The notes: generated by a model not told the origin, from the letters alone. 64,000 bases of DNA from an uncultured Clostridium sp. (GCA_900552135.1 URYN01000003.1:100880-164879), one strand, 5' to 3'. Positions 18,757-28,815 are shown, counted from the first letter of the stretch. A program made the numbers and translations.

Positions 18757-18785
18757 TTGACAACTTTCCATTCTTACTGTATAAT
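18757..18785 (+). promoter_or_regulatory. Consensus sigma-A promoter of trmB
   Basis: TTGACA (18757-18762) and TATAAT (18780-18785) with a 17-base spacer, 31 bases before trmB. The preceding part of the gap (18498-18756) shows no supported gene. Confidence 0.85.
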
Positions 18786-18816
18786 AGAACGGCATAAGAA
18801 ATGGAGAAGTAAATAA

Positions 18817-19485
18817 ATGAGAATACGTTTTAAAAAGTGGGCAAGACCTGAATTAGAAGCAAGTGAATTTTATATAGATACCCCAGAAGAATACAAGGGC
18901 AAGTGGCAAACTTTATTTGAGAATGATAATCCAATACATCTTGAACTTGGATGTGGAAAGGGTGGATTTATCTCGCAGATTGCTCCTAAAAATATGGATA
19001 GAAATTATATTGCTATAGACTTGGTTGATGCAATGTTAGGACTCGCAAAGAGGAAGATTGAAGAAAATTATAAAGAACTGGAAAAAGAGCCTAAAAATAT
19101 TTATATCACAAGATATGACATAGATAGAATATTAAATATTTTTAATGAAAATGATAAAATTGATAGAATTTATATTAATTTCTGTAACCCATGGCCTAGA
19201 GGAAAGCATCATAAGAAGAGATTAACTCATACAAGACAGCTTGAAAAATATAAGAAGTTTTTGAGTGATGATGGAATGATTTATTTTAAGACTGATGATG
19301 ATAACTTGTTTATCGATAGTTTAACTTACTTTAAAGAGGCTGGATTTACTCTTGTAAAGGTTACCTACGATTTAGCTTCAGAAGAGAATTTCTGGAATGG
19401 GGAAGAAAACATTGAAACTGAGCATGAAAAAATGTTCAAAGAGCAAGGAATTAAGATAAAAGCTTTAATTGCAATAAAAATATAG
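18817..19485 (+). CDS. trmB: tRNA (guanine46-N7)-methyltransferase TrmB
   Basis: Forms m7G46 in the variable loop of tRNAs using SAM. Visible are the SAM motif HLELGCGKGGFI, the RYDIDR region, the family signature INFCNPWPRGKHHKKRLTH and the C-terminal IKALIAIK. 222 residues is the usual length. It is transcribed alone from a consensus promoter and ends at a bidirectional terminator. Confidence 0.95.
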   Translation: MRIRFKKWARPELEASEFYIDTPEEYKGKWQTLFENDNPIHLELGCGKGGFISQIAPKNMDRNYIAIDLVDAMLGLAKRKIEENYKELEKEPKNIYITRYDIDRILNIFNENDKIDRIYINFCNPWPRGKHHKKRLTHTRQLEKYKKFLSDDGMIYFKTDDDNLFIDSLTYFKEAGFTLVKVTYDLASEENFWNGEENIETEHEKMFKEQGIKIKALIAIKI

Positions 19486-19538
19486 AAAAGTGATAAAATT
19501 ATTTAAAGCTTGAGGCAAGAATTAAAAAATTTAAAAAT

Positions 19539-19582
19539 AAAAGTACTTATTTTAGGAAGAATCCTTTAATAAGTACTTTTTA
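19539..19582. terminator. Bidirectional terminator
   Basis: AAAAGTACTTATT (19539-19551) pairs perfectly with AATAAGTACTTTT (19568-19580), and the loop can itself pair. It serves trmB and the convergent amylase gene. Confidence 0.85.
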
Positions 19583-19593
19583 ATTTCGCAAAT

Positions 19594-21060
19594 TTAGTTT
19601 TCTTGTGGCTGTATTTTTGTCCATACTGAAACACTGCCACCATCAACATAGAATATGCCGTTTCCATCGTTATCAACATATACAGGCTCTTTCAAATTAC
19701 CGGTATAATCGTAAAGAACGGTATTAGCCAAAGATTTTCCAACATTCATCTGCAAGCATCCGCCAATTGAATTTGTCATTATAACAACAAGTCCTGAATT
19801 TGGATGGGCAGTATCACCTTCACGAACCCAGCCAATTATGTGTGAATCGTTGAAATAATCTGTTTGAACTCCATAAGCGATATTTTTCCTTAAATATAGC
19901 AATTTTTCTAACATATTTTTTTTATCTGAAATGTTCTTACTTGGAACACCATATAAATCCCCATAGAAAACTGTTGGTAGGCCGTCTTTTCTAAGAAGAA
20001 TAAGTGAATAGGCAAGAGGCTTAAACCAGTCGTCAATCCAAGATGCCAAACTCTGGTCTGGTTCTGTATCGTGATTATCAACAAATGTAACAGCTTTGTC
20101 TGGGCATGTTCCAACAAGAGTTCCGTTAAAGATAGTTCTCATATCATAATTACCGTCACTGTGACATGCATTGAAAAAATTGTAATGAAGAGGAACATCA
20201 AATAAGCTAATCATGCGGTTAGTTTTATCAAGATAAGAGGTTAAAGATTCGATATTGCCACTCCAGTATTCGCCTACTGTAAATAAACTTTTTTGAGAGT
20301 ACTCGTTTAATGATTTTAGCCAGTCTTCAAAGAATGAGGCACGAATGTGTTTTACTGCGTCTATTCTAAAACCATCTACCTTTGTTAAATCCAAATACCA
20401 TTTGCCCCAGTTGGTTAGTTCTTCAACAACATCAACATTATTTAAATCTACGTCGCAACCCATTAGATAATCAAAATTTCCGTTTTCTTTATCTACAAGT
20501 TCGTCCCAGTGCTTACCATAAAATCTGAATACAGAGCTCTTTTTTTCGCTTTCGTCCCAATCTACACCATGAAAATGCGTCCAGTTCCATTTAAAAGGAG
20601 AATATGTGTTGCCTCTTCCAGGAAAAGTGAACTTGGTCCACGCAACTATTTCGTGTGGTTCAGCAACTTCTTCTGTTCTATTTGTAGGATTATCTTCTAT
20701 CGCAATTACTTTTTCTGTTTCATCTGCACCCATCTTTTGATTAAATACAATATCGGCAACGACTTTTAGTCCATTTTCATGCAAAGCTTGTATTGCGTCT
20801 AGATAGCCATTTTTTGTACCATATTTTGTTGGAATGGCACCTTTCTGATCAAACTCTCCTAAATCATAAAGATCGTAAACTCCATATCCAACATCTTTTA
20901 TACCGCTTGAAGCCTTATATGCAGGAGGTAGCCATATATAATTAAATCCAACTTTTGAAAGATAAGAAGCCTCTTTATATGCTGTGTTCCACAGACTACA
21001 ATCAGCAGGAAGATACCATTCAAAAAATTGAATCATTATTTCATTTTCATTATTATTCAA
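19594..21060 (-). CDS. Cytoplasmic alpha-amylase (GH13_5 type)
   Basis: Hydrolyses alpha-1,4-glucan chains inside the cell; no signal peptide is present. It begins MIQFFEWYLPAD soon after the start and shows the GH13 regions VVADIVFNQ, GFRIDAVKHI (nucleophile Asp about 233), VGEYWSG (acid/base Glu about 263) and FVDNHDTE (about 328), close to the numbering of the Bacillus liquefying amylases. An upstream extension to 21504 is open but hydrophobic and antisense-like; the GAGGTGA site fits the TTG at 21060, with the ATG at 21036 as an alternative. About 488 residues, normal for the family. Confidence 0.88.
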   Translation of the reverse strand: MNNNENEIMIQFFEWYLPADCSLWNTAYKEASYLSKVGFNYIWLPPAYKASSGIKDVGYGVYDLYDLGEFDQKGAIPTKYGTKNGYLDAIQALHENGLKVVADIVFNQKMGADETEKVIAIEDNPTNRTEEVAEPHEIVAWTKFTFPGRGNTYSPFKWNWTHFHGVDWDESEKKSSVFRFYGKHWDELVDKENGNFDYLMGCDVDLNNVDVVEELTNWGKWYLDLTKVDGFRIDAVKHIRASFFEDWLKSLNEYSQKSLFTVGEYWSGNIESLTSYLDKTNRMISLFDVPLHYNFFNACHSDGNYDMRTIFNGTLVGTCPDKAVTFVDNHDTEPDQSLASWIDDWFKPLAYSLILLRKDGLPTVFYGDLYGVPSKNISDKKNMLEKLLYLRKNIAYGVQTDYFNDSHIIGWVREGDTAHPNSGLVVIMTNSIGGCLQMNVGKSLANTVLYDYTGNLKEPVYVDNDGNGIFYVDGGSVSVWTKIQPQEN

Positions 21061-21262
21061 AATTATCACCTCAATCAAAAATATTATAACATAAAAATTT
21101 AGGAATTCAATGCAAAAGTTAGTAAAATAGTGTATAATAATAATGCAAAAAAGTTGCAAACTGAACATGATAAGGACATACTTATTTAGTATAATATTAT
21201 CGAAAAAATCTGGCAAACTGTAAATTGGCAGAATATATAATATGAGAAAGGGAAAATATATA

Positions 21263-21940
21263 ATGGAGAATGATTGCATACTTATTGTTGATGATGAAGA
21301 AAGAATGAGAAAATTAATTAAGGACTTTTTAAAACAAAAAAATTTTAGTACAATTGAGGCAGGAGATGGTGAAGAGGCATTAAAAGTTTTTAAAGAGAAC
21401 GAGAATAGAATAAAGCTTATTCTTCTTGATGTAATGATGCCTAAATTGGATGGCTGGTCTGTATTAAGACAGATTAGACAAACTTCAAATGTTCCAATCA
21501 TCATGCTTACAGCAAGAGGAGAAGAACAAGATGAATTATTTGGATTCGAGCTTGGTGTAGATGAATATATATCTAAACCATTCAGCCCTAAGATACTGGT
21601 TGCTAGAGTCGAGGCTATATTAAAAAGAACATCTATAGGAAACAGGGAAGAACAAGATTATGGTGGAATAAAAATTGATACTCAGGGAAGAACTGTAACT
21701 GTTGATGGAAAAAATATTGAACTAAGCTTAAGAGAATATGAGTTGCTATTATACTTGGTAGAAAATCAAGGAATAGCATTGTCTAGAGATAAAATATTAA
21801 ACAATGTTTGGAACTACGATTATTATGGAGATTCTAGAACTATAGACAGTCATATAAAGAAAGTAAGACACAAGCTTGGCAAAAAAGGAAAATATATAGA
21901 AACAATAAGAGGAATAGGCTATAAATTTGAAGTGAAATAA
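21263..21940 (+). CDS. OmpR/PhoB-family response regulator
   Basis: DNA-binding partner of the histidine kinase encoded 12 bases downstream. The receiver domain has the acidic pair in VDDEERM, phosphoacceptor Asp in LILLDVMMP (about 55) and the conserved Lys in ISKPF. The C-terminal winged helix shows LSLREYELLLYLVENQG and RTIDSHIKKVRHKLG. The ATG at 21242 is in frame, but AGAAAGGGA inside that extension is the ribosome binding site for the ATG at 21263. The signal sensed is unknown. Confidence 0.92.
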   Translation: MENDCILIVDDEERMRKLIKDFLKQKNFSTIEAGDGEEALKVFKENENRIKLILLDVMMPKLDGWSVLRQIRQTSNVPIIMLTARGEEQDELFGFELGVDEYISKPFSPKILVARVEAILKRTSIGNREEQDYGGIKIDTQGRTVTVDGKNIELSLREYELLLYLVENQGIALSRDKILNNVWNYDYYGDSRTIDSHIKKVRHKLGKKGKYIETIRGIGYKFEVK

Positions 21941-21951
21941 AGGAAGTAAAA

Positions 21952-23460
21952 ATGAGAAAAGTAAAAAGAAGATTTAAATCTGTACAAATGAAACTATTTG
22001 TAACGCTTAGTCTAGTAGTAATACTAATTGTAGGATTGCTTATTGTAATGAATATTATAGTTTTAGAGGGGTTCTACATGTTCTCTAAAATCAACACTGT
22101 AAAAAAAGAATATCATAGAATTAATGAGTTGTATAATACAGATGATGCTGCAATATTTAGTAAAATTAAAGATGATGCAACTGCAAATAATTTTGATATT
22201 GCAATAGAAAATGAAGCCTATACTTTACTTTTATCTACAAATGAAAACTTTACAAATACGTTAAATAAGAACACGGAAATTTTACATAAATTCAGAATTT
22301 TTGAGGGTGACAGAAATCAGATTATATATACTCAAAACGAATATGTAATAAAAAAAATTGTAACAGGTGGATTTAATTCTATACTACTTGCTGGAACTTT
22401 GGATAATGGCTATAAAGTTTATATTCAAATTCCGATTTCCGCCATTGAAGAAAGTGTTAGAATATCAAATAATTTATTGTTGATAATCGGTTCAATTGCA
22501 ATACTCGTTGCAGCAATTGCAGCGTCTTATGTTTCAAAGCGTTTCACTAGACCAATCAGAGAGCTGAAGGGCATTGCAAATCAAATGTCGAAGCTAGACT
22601 TTAGCAAAAAATATGAGACAGATTGTTCCGGAGACGAAATTGATGAACTTGGAAAAAGCATAAATGTTATGTCAGACAAGCTTGAAAGAACGATTGGACA
22701 GTTACGCAGTAGTAACATAGCTTTGGAAAGAGATGTAGAAGAAAAATCTAAAATAGACGAGATGAGAAAACAGTTCATATCAGACGTTTCGCATGAATTA
22801 AAAACTCCAATAGCACTTATACAAGGTTATGCGGAAGGCTTAGTAGAAAATGTAAATACAGATGAAGAATCAAAGAAATATTATGCAGAAGTAATTTTAG
22901 ATGAGTCTAACAAGATGGACAAGCTGGTAAGACAACTTCTTGAATTAATGAAATTGGAATATGGAAAACGAGAGTTTAATAACGAAAATTTTGATATTTG
23001 CGAATTAATCAGAGAAGTAATAAGAAAATGTAAGGTAATGATTGATGAAAAGCAAATAAAGGAAGTAATATTCGAATGTGATAAACCAATAATGGTTTAT
23101 GCTGATGAATTCTACATTGAACAAGCCTTCACAAATTATTTTACAAATGCAATTAAGCATACAAAAGAAATAAATGGTGAAAAATATATAAAAATAGAAG
23201 TAAAAGAAAATAAAGATAAAAACAATGCAAGAATTTCTGTTTTTAATACTGGTGAAAATTTATCAGTTGAAAATGTAGAAAGAGTTTGGGGAAGATTTTA
23301 CAAGGTTGATGAATCCAGAAATAGAGCTGATGGAGGAACCGGAATTGGACTTGCACTTGTTAAAGCAATAATGAATAATTATAACGAAAAATATGGCGTT
23401 GAAAACAAGCAAAATGGAGTAGAGTTTTATTTCGACATTTCCTTGACAACAGTCGAATAA
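21952..23460 (+). CDS. Membrane sensor histidine kinase
   Basis: Two membrane helices (about 13-36 and 173-194) enclose an extracytoplasmic sensor of about 135 residues with no recognised fold. HAMP (about 195-250), a short coiled coil, and HisKA with the phosphoacceptor His in VSHELKTP (about 280) follow, then HATPase_c with FTNAIKHT, GRFYKVDESR and GGTGIGLALVKAI. It is translated from an AGGAAG site directly after the response regulator, and the pair is a classical two-component system. The following WG-repeat membrane protein could be related, but this is not shown. Confidence 0.92.
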   Translation: MRKVKRRFKSVQMKLFVTLSLVVILIVGLLIVMNIIVLEGFYMFSKINTVKKEYHRINELYNTDDAAIFSKIKDDATANNFDIAIENEAYTLLLSTNENFTNTLNKNTEILHKFRIFEGDRNQIIYTQNEYVIKKIVTGGFNSILLAGTLDNGYKVYIQIPISAIEESVRISNNLLLIIGSIAILVAAIAASYVSKRFTRPIRELKGIANQMSKLDFSKKYETDCSGDEIDELGKSINVMSDKLERTIGQLRSSNIALERDVEEKSKIDEMRKQFISDVSHELKTPIALIQGYAEGLVENVNTDEESKKYYAEVILDESNKMDKLVRQLLELMKLEYGKREFNNENFDICELIREVIRKCKVMIDEKQIKEVIFECDKPIMVYADEFYIEQAFTNYFTNAIKHTKEINGEKYIKIEVKENKDKNNARISVFNTGENLSVENVERVWGRFYKVDESRNRADGGTGIGLALVKAIMNNYNEKYGVENKQNGVEFYFDISLTTVE

Positions 23461-23548
23461 AAAATTATAATTAAATAGAATTTTGCTAAAAAATAGGAAT
23501 CTGTAACATCTAAAAAACGAAACTAAAGAATTAAAAAGGAGATTTAGG

Positions 23549-25351
23549 ATGAAGCGTTATTATGGAATGGAAAATCCAGATGATTTAAGAAAAACTGTTA
23601 GAATAGGAAAGAATAGTTCAAATAATAGTTGGAAGAAGATTTCGATATTCATAATTGCCATTGCAATTATTGTTGGAATAATTTTTGCTGTAAAATTGAA
23701 TAGCAAAACAAAAATAACTGCAAAAGAGGTAACAAACTTTAATTATTTCATTACAACAATAGATGGAAAATCTGGTGTTATAGACAAAAAAGGAAATGTT
23801 GTAATTAACAACGAGTACGACTATGTTCAAATACCAAATCCGGAAAAACCAGTATTTATATGTTTATATGATTATAATACTGAAACAATGGAGTATTCTT
23901 CAAAAGTTTTAAACGAAAACAAGAAAGAAATATTATCAAAATATGAAAAAGTACAGGCTATTCCAAATAACAACACATCAATCTCAAACCCATATCAAAC
24001 AGAAATACTTCAATACAAGTCAAACGGAAAATATGGTTTGATAACACTTTCAGGAAGCAAAATTACAGATGCCATATATGATAGTATAGAAACACTTGAA
24101 TATAAAGATGGAATTTTAAAGGTAAAAAAAGATGGACTATATGGACTTATAGATTTAAGTGGAAGCGAAATCGTGGGATGCGAATATTCATCAATTACAA
24201 CAGATGGATATTACAACACTACATCAAAATATGAGCAAGCTGGGTTTATTGTTACTGTAAGAAAAGAAGAAGGATACAGATATGGATATATAAATAATAA
24301 AGGAAAACCAGTATTAGACACTATATACACTAACATCAAAAGAATAACTGAAATAAAGGAAGATGACAATGTTTACTTATTAACTTACAGAAATGGAAAA
24401 GCTGGAATGTTAAAAAATGGACAAACTATTATAGAAAATGAGTTTGAAAACATTGAATACGACAGTGTAAATGCTATACTAGCAGTACAAAAAAATGCAA
24501 AACAAGGAATTTACGATTTAAAGGGAAAAGAAATTCTCCCAATAGCTTATGATGAAATCACTTTTGCTGGAAAATATATAAATGCAACAAAAGACGGCGA
24601 ATTTATGGTGTTTGACGGTTCTGGAACATTACAGCAAAATGATAGTTACAAAAGTATACAACCTGTTGCAAATGGAAAATACAATATAACAATAGACAGA
24701 GCAAATAAATATGGAGTTGTTGATGCAAATAGAACAATAGTAATATTTAATGAGTACACTTACATCGAATATGCTTTTGATGATAACTTTATTGTATCGA
24801 AAGATGGCAAGAGTGGTTTGGTAAGTTGCAAAGATAATTTCAATATATTAATTCCAATCGAAAAAAATATTATACAAAACATTAAAGGAACAAGAATAAT
24901 ACAAACAATAGATTCGAATGCAAATACATCTGAAATATACAATCAAAATATAGAAAAAGTATTAACAAAAAAAGATGCTAGAATTTATATAAAAGATGAT
25001 TATATAGAAATAGCAACACAAAATAGTATAGATTATTTAGACTTTAATGGTAATATAAAAGATGCAAAAGATATATTTAATAATCAAATTATTGCAAAAG
25101 AGAAAGATGGAAAATGGGGTTATGTTGATAGAAATGGAAACACAGTTGTAGACTTCAAATATGATATGGCAACAAACATAAATGAGTATGGTTTTGGAGC
25201 AGTAAAACAAAATGGTAAATGGGGCGTTATAGACGGAGAAGGAAAAATAATAAAAGAACCTGTATACGAGATTGACGACTTAGAGCCACAATTTGTTGGA
25301 GAGTATTATATGATAAGCAATATTTATCAAATATCTTATTATACCAAATAA
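23549..25351 (+). CDS. WG-repeat protein with one membrane anchor
   Basis: 600 residues: a short cytoplasmic N-terminus, one membrane helix (about 30-48) and an extracytoplasmic array of WG (KWG) repeats. Recognisable units include KYGLITLSGSKI, LYGLIDLSGSEI, KAGMLKNGQTII, KWGYVDRNGNTV and KWGVIDGEGKII, each followed by a Y-D/E-I type strand. WG repeats form solenoid-like beta structures of poorly known function. The gene follows the two-component system by 88 bases with its own AAAGGAG site. No enzyme motif is visible. Confidence 0.85.
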   Translation: MKRYYGMENPDDLRKTVRIGKNSSNNSWKKISIFIIAIAIIVGIIFAVKLNSKTKITAKEVTNFNYFITTIDGKSGVIDKKGNVVINNEYDYVQIPNPEKPVFICLYDYNTETMEYSSKVLNENKKEILSKYEKVQAIPNNNTSISNPYQTEILQYKSNGKYGLITLSGSKITDAIYDSIETLEYKDGILKVKKDGLYGLIDLSGSEIVGCEYSSITTDGYYNTTSKYEQAGFIVTVRKEEGYRYGYINNKGKPVLDTIYTNIKRITEIKEDDNVYLLTYRNGKAGMLKNGQTIIENEFENIEYDSVNAILAVQKNAKQGIYDLKGKEILPIAYDEITFAGKYINATKDGEFMVFDGSGTLQQNDSYKSIQPVANGKYNITIDRANKYGVVDANRTIVIFNEYTYIEYAFDDNFIVSKDGKSGLVSCKDNFNILIPIEKNIIQNIKGTRIIQTIDSNANTSEIYNQNIEKVLTKKDARIYIKDDYIEIATQNSIDYLDFNGNIKDAKDIFNNQIIAKEKDGKWGYVDRNGNTVVDFKYDMATNINEYGFGAVKQNGKWGVIDGEGKIIKEPVYEIDDLEPQFVGEYYMISNIYQISYYTK

Positions 25352-25357
25352 AAAACT

Positions 25358-25400
25358 AGTCCTGTAATTTATTTTTAAATATAAAATAAATTATGGGACT
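25358..25400 (+). terminator. Hairpin after the WG-repeat gene
   Basis: A near-perfect 18-base inverted repeat (25358-25375 with 25383-25400). No T tract follows, so termination would be weak. Confidence 0.55.
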
Positions 25401-25432
25401 ACTTATATAGTAAAAGAAAGGATGTATTTAAA

Positions 25433-26659
25433 ATGAACGAACTAGAAGCGGAAAGATTAGTAAACGAGGCTGAAAAAGAAGCTGAAGAATATTTGAAAAA
25501 AGCAGATGAAATATGTGCTAAAAATAGCAAGAAAGTTATAAAAGCCTTTTGGAAAGAGGGAGTAACAGAAACTGACTTTGGAAGCACAACTGGATATGGC
25601 TATGATGATATAGGAAGAGAAAAAATAGAAAGAGTATTTGCAGATATATTCAAAGCTGAAGACTGCATCGTAAGAGGACAATTTATATCTGGAACACATG
25701 CACTTACTGTTGCTTTATTTGCATTCTTAAGACCAGGAGATACAATGCTTAGTATAAATGGAAAGCCTTATGATACTTTAGATGAGGTAATAGGACTAGT
25801 TCCAAACAATAGCTCATTAAAATCATTTAAAGTAAACTATGAACAAATAGACTTGGTAAACGACGACTTTGATTACGAAAAAATACAAGAAAGACTTAAG
25901 GCATCAAAAGTAAAATTAATAGAAATACAAAGATCAAAAGGCTATGCACTAAGAAAAAGTATAACACTTGATAAAGTGGAAAAAGTAATAAAAGCAATTA
26001 GAGAAATAGATAAGGATGTAATAATAATGATTGACAACTGCTATTGCGAATTCGTAGGAGAAAAAGAACCAATAGAGGTTGGAGCAGATGTTATAGTGGG
26101 TTCTTTAATAAAAAACCTTGGTGGTGGAATTGCACCAAATGGAGCGTATATAGCAGGAAGAAAAGATTTAGTAGAACTTGCAGCAGAAAGACTAACTGTT
26201 CCAGGAGAAGGAAAAGGAGTTGGACCAACACTTGGAATAAATAGAAGTTTCTTACAAGGAATATTCTTGGCACCAGGAGTTGTATGTTCTGCAGTAAAAA
26301 CGGCAATACTTACTAGCAAGGTAATGGAAAAGCTAGGATATAAAGTAGAACCAAGATTTTGTGATGAAAGAGCAGACATTGTTCAAACAATAGAATTTGG
26401 AGACAGGGAGAAATTAATAAAATACTGTCAGGGAATCCAAAAAGGTTCACCAATAGATTCAAATTCACTTCCTGAACCTTGTGAAACTCCAGGATATATT
26501 GATCCAATAATAATGGCATCAGGAAGCTTCACTCAAGGTTCATCTATAGAATTATCTTGTGACGGACCATTAAGAGCACCTTATGTAGGATTCCAACAAG
26601 GAGCACTAACTTATGAATACGGAAAACTTGGTTTAATTCAAGCAATCATGGCACAGTAA
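25433..26659 (+). CDS. PLP-dependent 'aluminium resistance' / methionine gamma-lyase-family protein
   Basis: A fold-type I PLP enzyme of the family annotated as aluminium resistance protein (PF06838). Support comes from TTGYGYDDIGREKIERVFADIFKAE near the N-terminus, VRGQFISGTHAL, MIDNCYCEFVGEKEPIEVGADV and GSLIKNLGGG, which holds the PLP-linking Lys. The end ASGSFTQGSSIELSCDGPLR is also typical. The real substrate is unknown; C-S lyase chemistry is possible. 408 residues is normal. The next gene starts 36 bases later. Confidence 0.85.
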   Translation: MNELEAERLVNEAEKEAEEYLKKADEICAKNSKKVIKAFWKEGVTETDFGSTTGYGYDDIGREKIERVFADIFKAEDCIVRGQFISGTHALTVALFAFLRPGDTMLSINGKPYDTLDEVIGLVPNNSSLKSFKVNYEQIDLVNDDFDYEKIQERLKASKVKLIEIQRSKGYALRKSITLDKVEKVIKAIREIDKDVIIMIDNCYCEFVGEKEPIEVGADVIVGSLIKNLGGGIAPNGAYIAGRKDLVELAAERLTVPGEGKGVGPTLGINRSFLQGIFLAPGVVCSAVKTAILTSKVMEKLGYKVEPRFCDERADIVQTIEFGDREKLIKYCQGIQKGSPIDSNSLPEPCETPGYIDPIIMASGSFTQGSSIELSCDGPLRAPYVGFQQGALTYEYGKLGLIQAIMAQ

Positions 26660-26695
26660 GTTTAGAAAATAGTAGATTTTAGAAAGGAAAAATAA

Positions 26696-27967
26696 ATGAA
26701 GGTAGTTATAATTGGTGGAGGACCAGCTGGAATGATGGCAGGAATTTCTTCTGCAAATAGCGGAGATGATGTTTGTATATTAGAAAAAAACGAAAAGCTA
26801 GGAAGAAAACTATTAATAACAGGAAAAGGTAGATGCAATATTACAAGCAGTTTAGAAATGAAAGACTTCATCGCAAATGTTCCGGGCAATGGAAGGTTTT
26901 TATACAGCTGTTTTGAGAACTTCACAAATCAAGATATAATTGCAATGCTAAAAAAACAAGGAGTAGCTGTAAAAGAAGAACGTGGAAACAGAATATTTCC
27001 TGTATCAGATAAATCAATGGATGTACTAAGAGCATTTGAAAAAGAATTGAATGAAAAACATGTAAAAATAAAATTCAATGCTAATGTAACAGAAATAGAA
27101 ACCAAAGAAAATAAAGTTACAGGAGTAGAATACATAGATGAATTTGGAAAAAAGAAAAAAATAATTGCCAATAAAGTAATATTGGCAACAGGAGGAAATA
27201 GTTATAAGTCAACTGGTTCGAATGGTGAAGGATATGAAATAGCAAGAAAACTTGGACACACAATAAAAACAATAAGACCTTCATTAGTGCCACTTACTTC
27301 AAGAGGTGAATCCTTAAGAACCTGTTCAGAACTTCAAGGACTGTCTTTAAAAAACACAGCTATAAAAATAGTAGATTGCGAAAAAAACAAAACTATATAT
27401 GAAGACTTTGGAGAAATGTTGTTTACTCACTTTGGAATATCTGGTCCGACGATTTTAAGCGGTTCAGCACATCTACTTAGATACAGGAATGTAGATGAAC
27501 TATTAAAAAATGGCAGAATAAAATTATGCATTGACTTTAAGCCAGCATTGTCGCAAGAAAAGTTAGACTTAAGAATACAAAGAGACTTTGAAAAGGAAAA
27601 AAATAAAGAATTTAAAAACAGTTTAAATGAATTACTACCTCAAAAATTAATTCCTGTAATAGTGAGAATTTCCGGAATTGCAGAAAACAAAAAGGTAAAT
27701 GAAATAACAAGAGAAGAAAGAAGAAAACTCGTAGAACTATTAAAAAAATTTGAGATAGAAATTGCAGGATTTAGAAAAATAGATGAAGCAATTGTAACAT
27801 CAGGAGGAATAAATATAAAAGAAATTAATCCAAAAACAATGGAATCTAAAATAATAGATGGATTATACTTTGCTGGTGAGATAATAGATGTAGATGCATA
27901 TACGGGTGGATTCAACTTACAAATTGCATATTCTACAGGATACACAGCAGGAATGCATATCGAGTAA
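26696..27967 (+). CDS. HI0933/YhiN-family flavoprotein (NAD(P)/FAD-dependent oxidoreductase)
   Basis: A Rossmann FAD protein of the HI0933/BaiN family. It starts VVIIGGGPAGMMAG with the following acidic residue in ILEKNEKLGRK, then LLITGKGRCNIT, and ends with DGLYFAGEIIDVDAYTGGFNLQ, the conserved second FAD motif. BaiN itself acts on bile acid intermediates, but the function of most homologues is unknown, so I do not assign a reaction. 423 residues is normal for the family. Confidence 0.88.
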   Translation: MKVVIIGGGPAGMMAGISSANSGDDVCILEKNEKLGRKLLITGKGRCNITSSLEMKDFIANVPGNGRFLYSCFENFTNQDIIAMLKKQGVAVKEERGNRIFPVSDKSMDVLRAFEKELNEKHVKIKFNANVTEIETKENKVTGVEYIDEFGKKKKIIANKVILATGGNSYKSTGSNGEGYEIARKLGHTIKTIRPSLVPLTSRGESLRTCSELQGLSLKNTAIKIVDCEKNKTIYEDFGEMLFTHFGISGPTILSGSAHLLRYRNVDELLKNGRIKLCIDFKPALSQEKLDLRIQRDFEKEKNKEFKNSLNELLPQKLIPVIVRISGIAENKKVNEITREERRKLVELLKKFEIEIAGFRKIDEAIVTSGGINIKEINPKTMESKIIDGLYFAGEIIDVDAYTGGFNLQIAYSTGYTAGMHIE

Positions 27968-28070
27968 AGTGAATAAAACTAAAAAATACAATTTATAAAT
28001 AATGCTTAAATTTGATTGAAGTAATAGACTTATAGAATTGAAAAATAAAACAGAAAGTGTAAAAGGAAGA

Positions 28071-28106
28071 AAGGAGTGTGTGGTATATTTAAGTTATAAT
28101 ATATCA
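28071..28106 (+). promoter_or_regulatory. Shine-Dalgarno followed by a hairpin before a distant start
   Basis: AAGGAG at 28071-28076 is 43 bases upstream of the ATG at 28120. TGGTATATT (28081-28089) can pair with AATATATCA (28098-28106), including one G-U pair, which would shorten the gap to about 17 bases. The same layout occurs before the RNHCP gene. Confidence 0.4.
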
Positions 28107-28119
28107 TACAAGAAAATAA

Positions 28120-28779
28120 ATGGCAGAAAACGAAGAATTCTTCAGTATAAACGAAGATGCCACATATCAAATAGTAATAAAAAAATCAAAATTTATTGCA
28201 AATGTATTCTATGTAGAAAGTGAAGAAGAAGCGGAAAACAAAATAAAACAAATAAAAAAGAAATATTATGATGCAAAACACAATTGTTTTGCATTTAGCA
28301 TCATCGTTCAAGAAAATAAGAATGAATACAAAAAATGCAGTGATGATGGAGAACCATCTGGAACAGCAGGACTCCCAATACTTAACATCATAGAAAAAAG
28401 AAAATTAAGCAATATAGTAGTAATTGTTACAAGATACTTTGGAGGAATTCTTCTTGGTACAGGAGGACTAACAAGAGCATACAGTGATGCAACAATAGGA
28501 GCACTTGAAAATGCAAAAATAGTAAAGATAGAATCAGGAAAAGAACTATCTGTAGAAATAAATTATAATCAAAACAAAAATTTTATGTTATTTTGCAAAA
28601 AAAATGATATAAACATACTAGAAGAAAAATATCAAGAAAATATAATATACAAAATTGGAATAAATGAAAGACAATATTCGAACTTAAAAAATGAAATTCA
28701 AGAAAATAATGTCGACTGGAAAATACAACCAATACAAAAAAACGAAAATGGTCGAATCTTTATAAAAAAAGAGATATAA
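28120..28779 (+). CDS. YigZ/IMPACT-family (UPF0029) protein
   Basis: 219 residues with the YigZ family core: KKSKFIANVFYV, HNCFAFSI, CSDDGEPSGTAGLPIL and VTRYFGGILLGTGGLTRAYSD. Members have an N-terminal domain related to the eukaryotic Gcn2 regulator IMPACT and a C-terminal DUF1949 domain; the bacterial function is unclear. The local ribosome binding site directly before the ATG is weak (AAGAAAA); a strong one lies further upstream before a hairpin. Confidence 0.9.
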   Translation: MAENEEFFSINEDATYQIVIKKSKFIANVFYVESEEEAENKIKQIKKKYYDAKHNCFAFSIIVQENKNEYKKCSDDGEPSGTAGLPILNIIEKRKLSNIVVIVTRYFGGILLGTGGLTRAYSDATIGALENAKIVKIESGKELSVEINYNQNKNFMLFCKKNDINILEEKYQENIIYKIGINERQYSNLKNEIQENNVDWKIQPIQKNENGRIFIKKEI

Positions 28780-28815
28780 TGTATGGCAAAAATTGGAATA
28801 AATTTTGAAAAACTA

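Noticed and set aside
18494..18763. 89-codon minus-strand frame before the Rpn gene
   Set aside because: No ribosome binding site, and its start lies within the consensus trmB promoter.
21061..21504. N-terminal extension of the amylase
   Set aside because: Hydrophobic nonsense-like sequence antisense to the response regulator; GAGGTGA places the start at 21060.
28038..28223. 61-codon frame overlapping the start of the YigZ-family gene
   Set aside because: Out of frame with a well-conserved gene; no independent support. A short leader peptide from the GTG at 28080 cannot be excluded.
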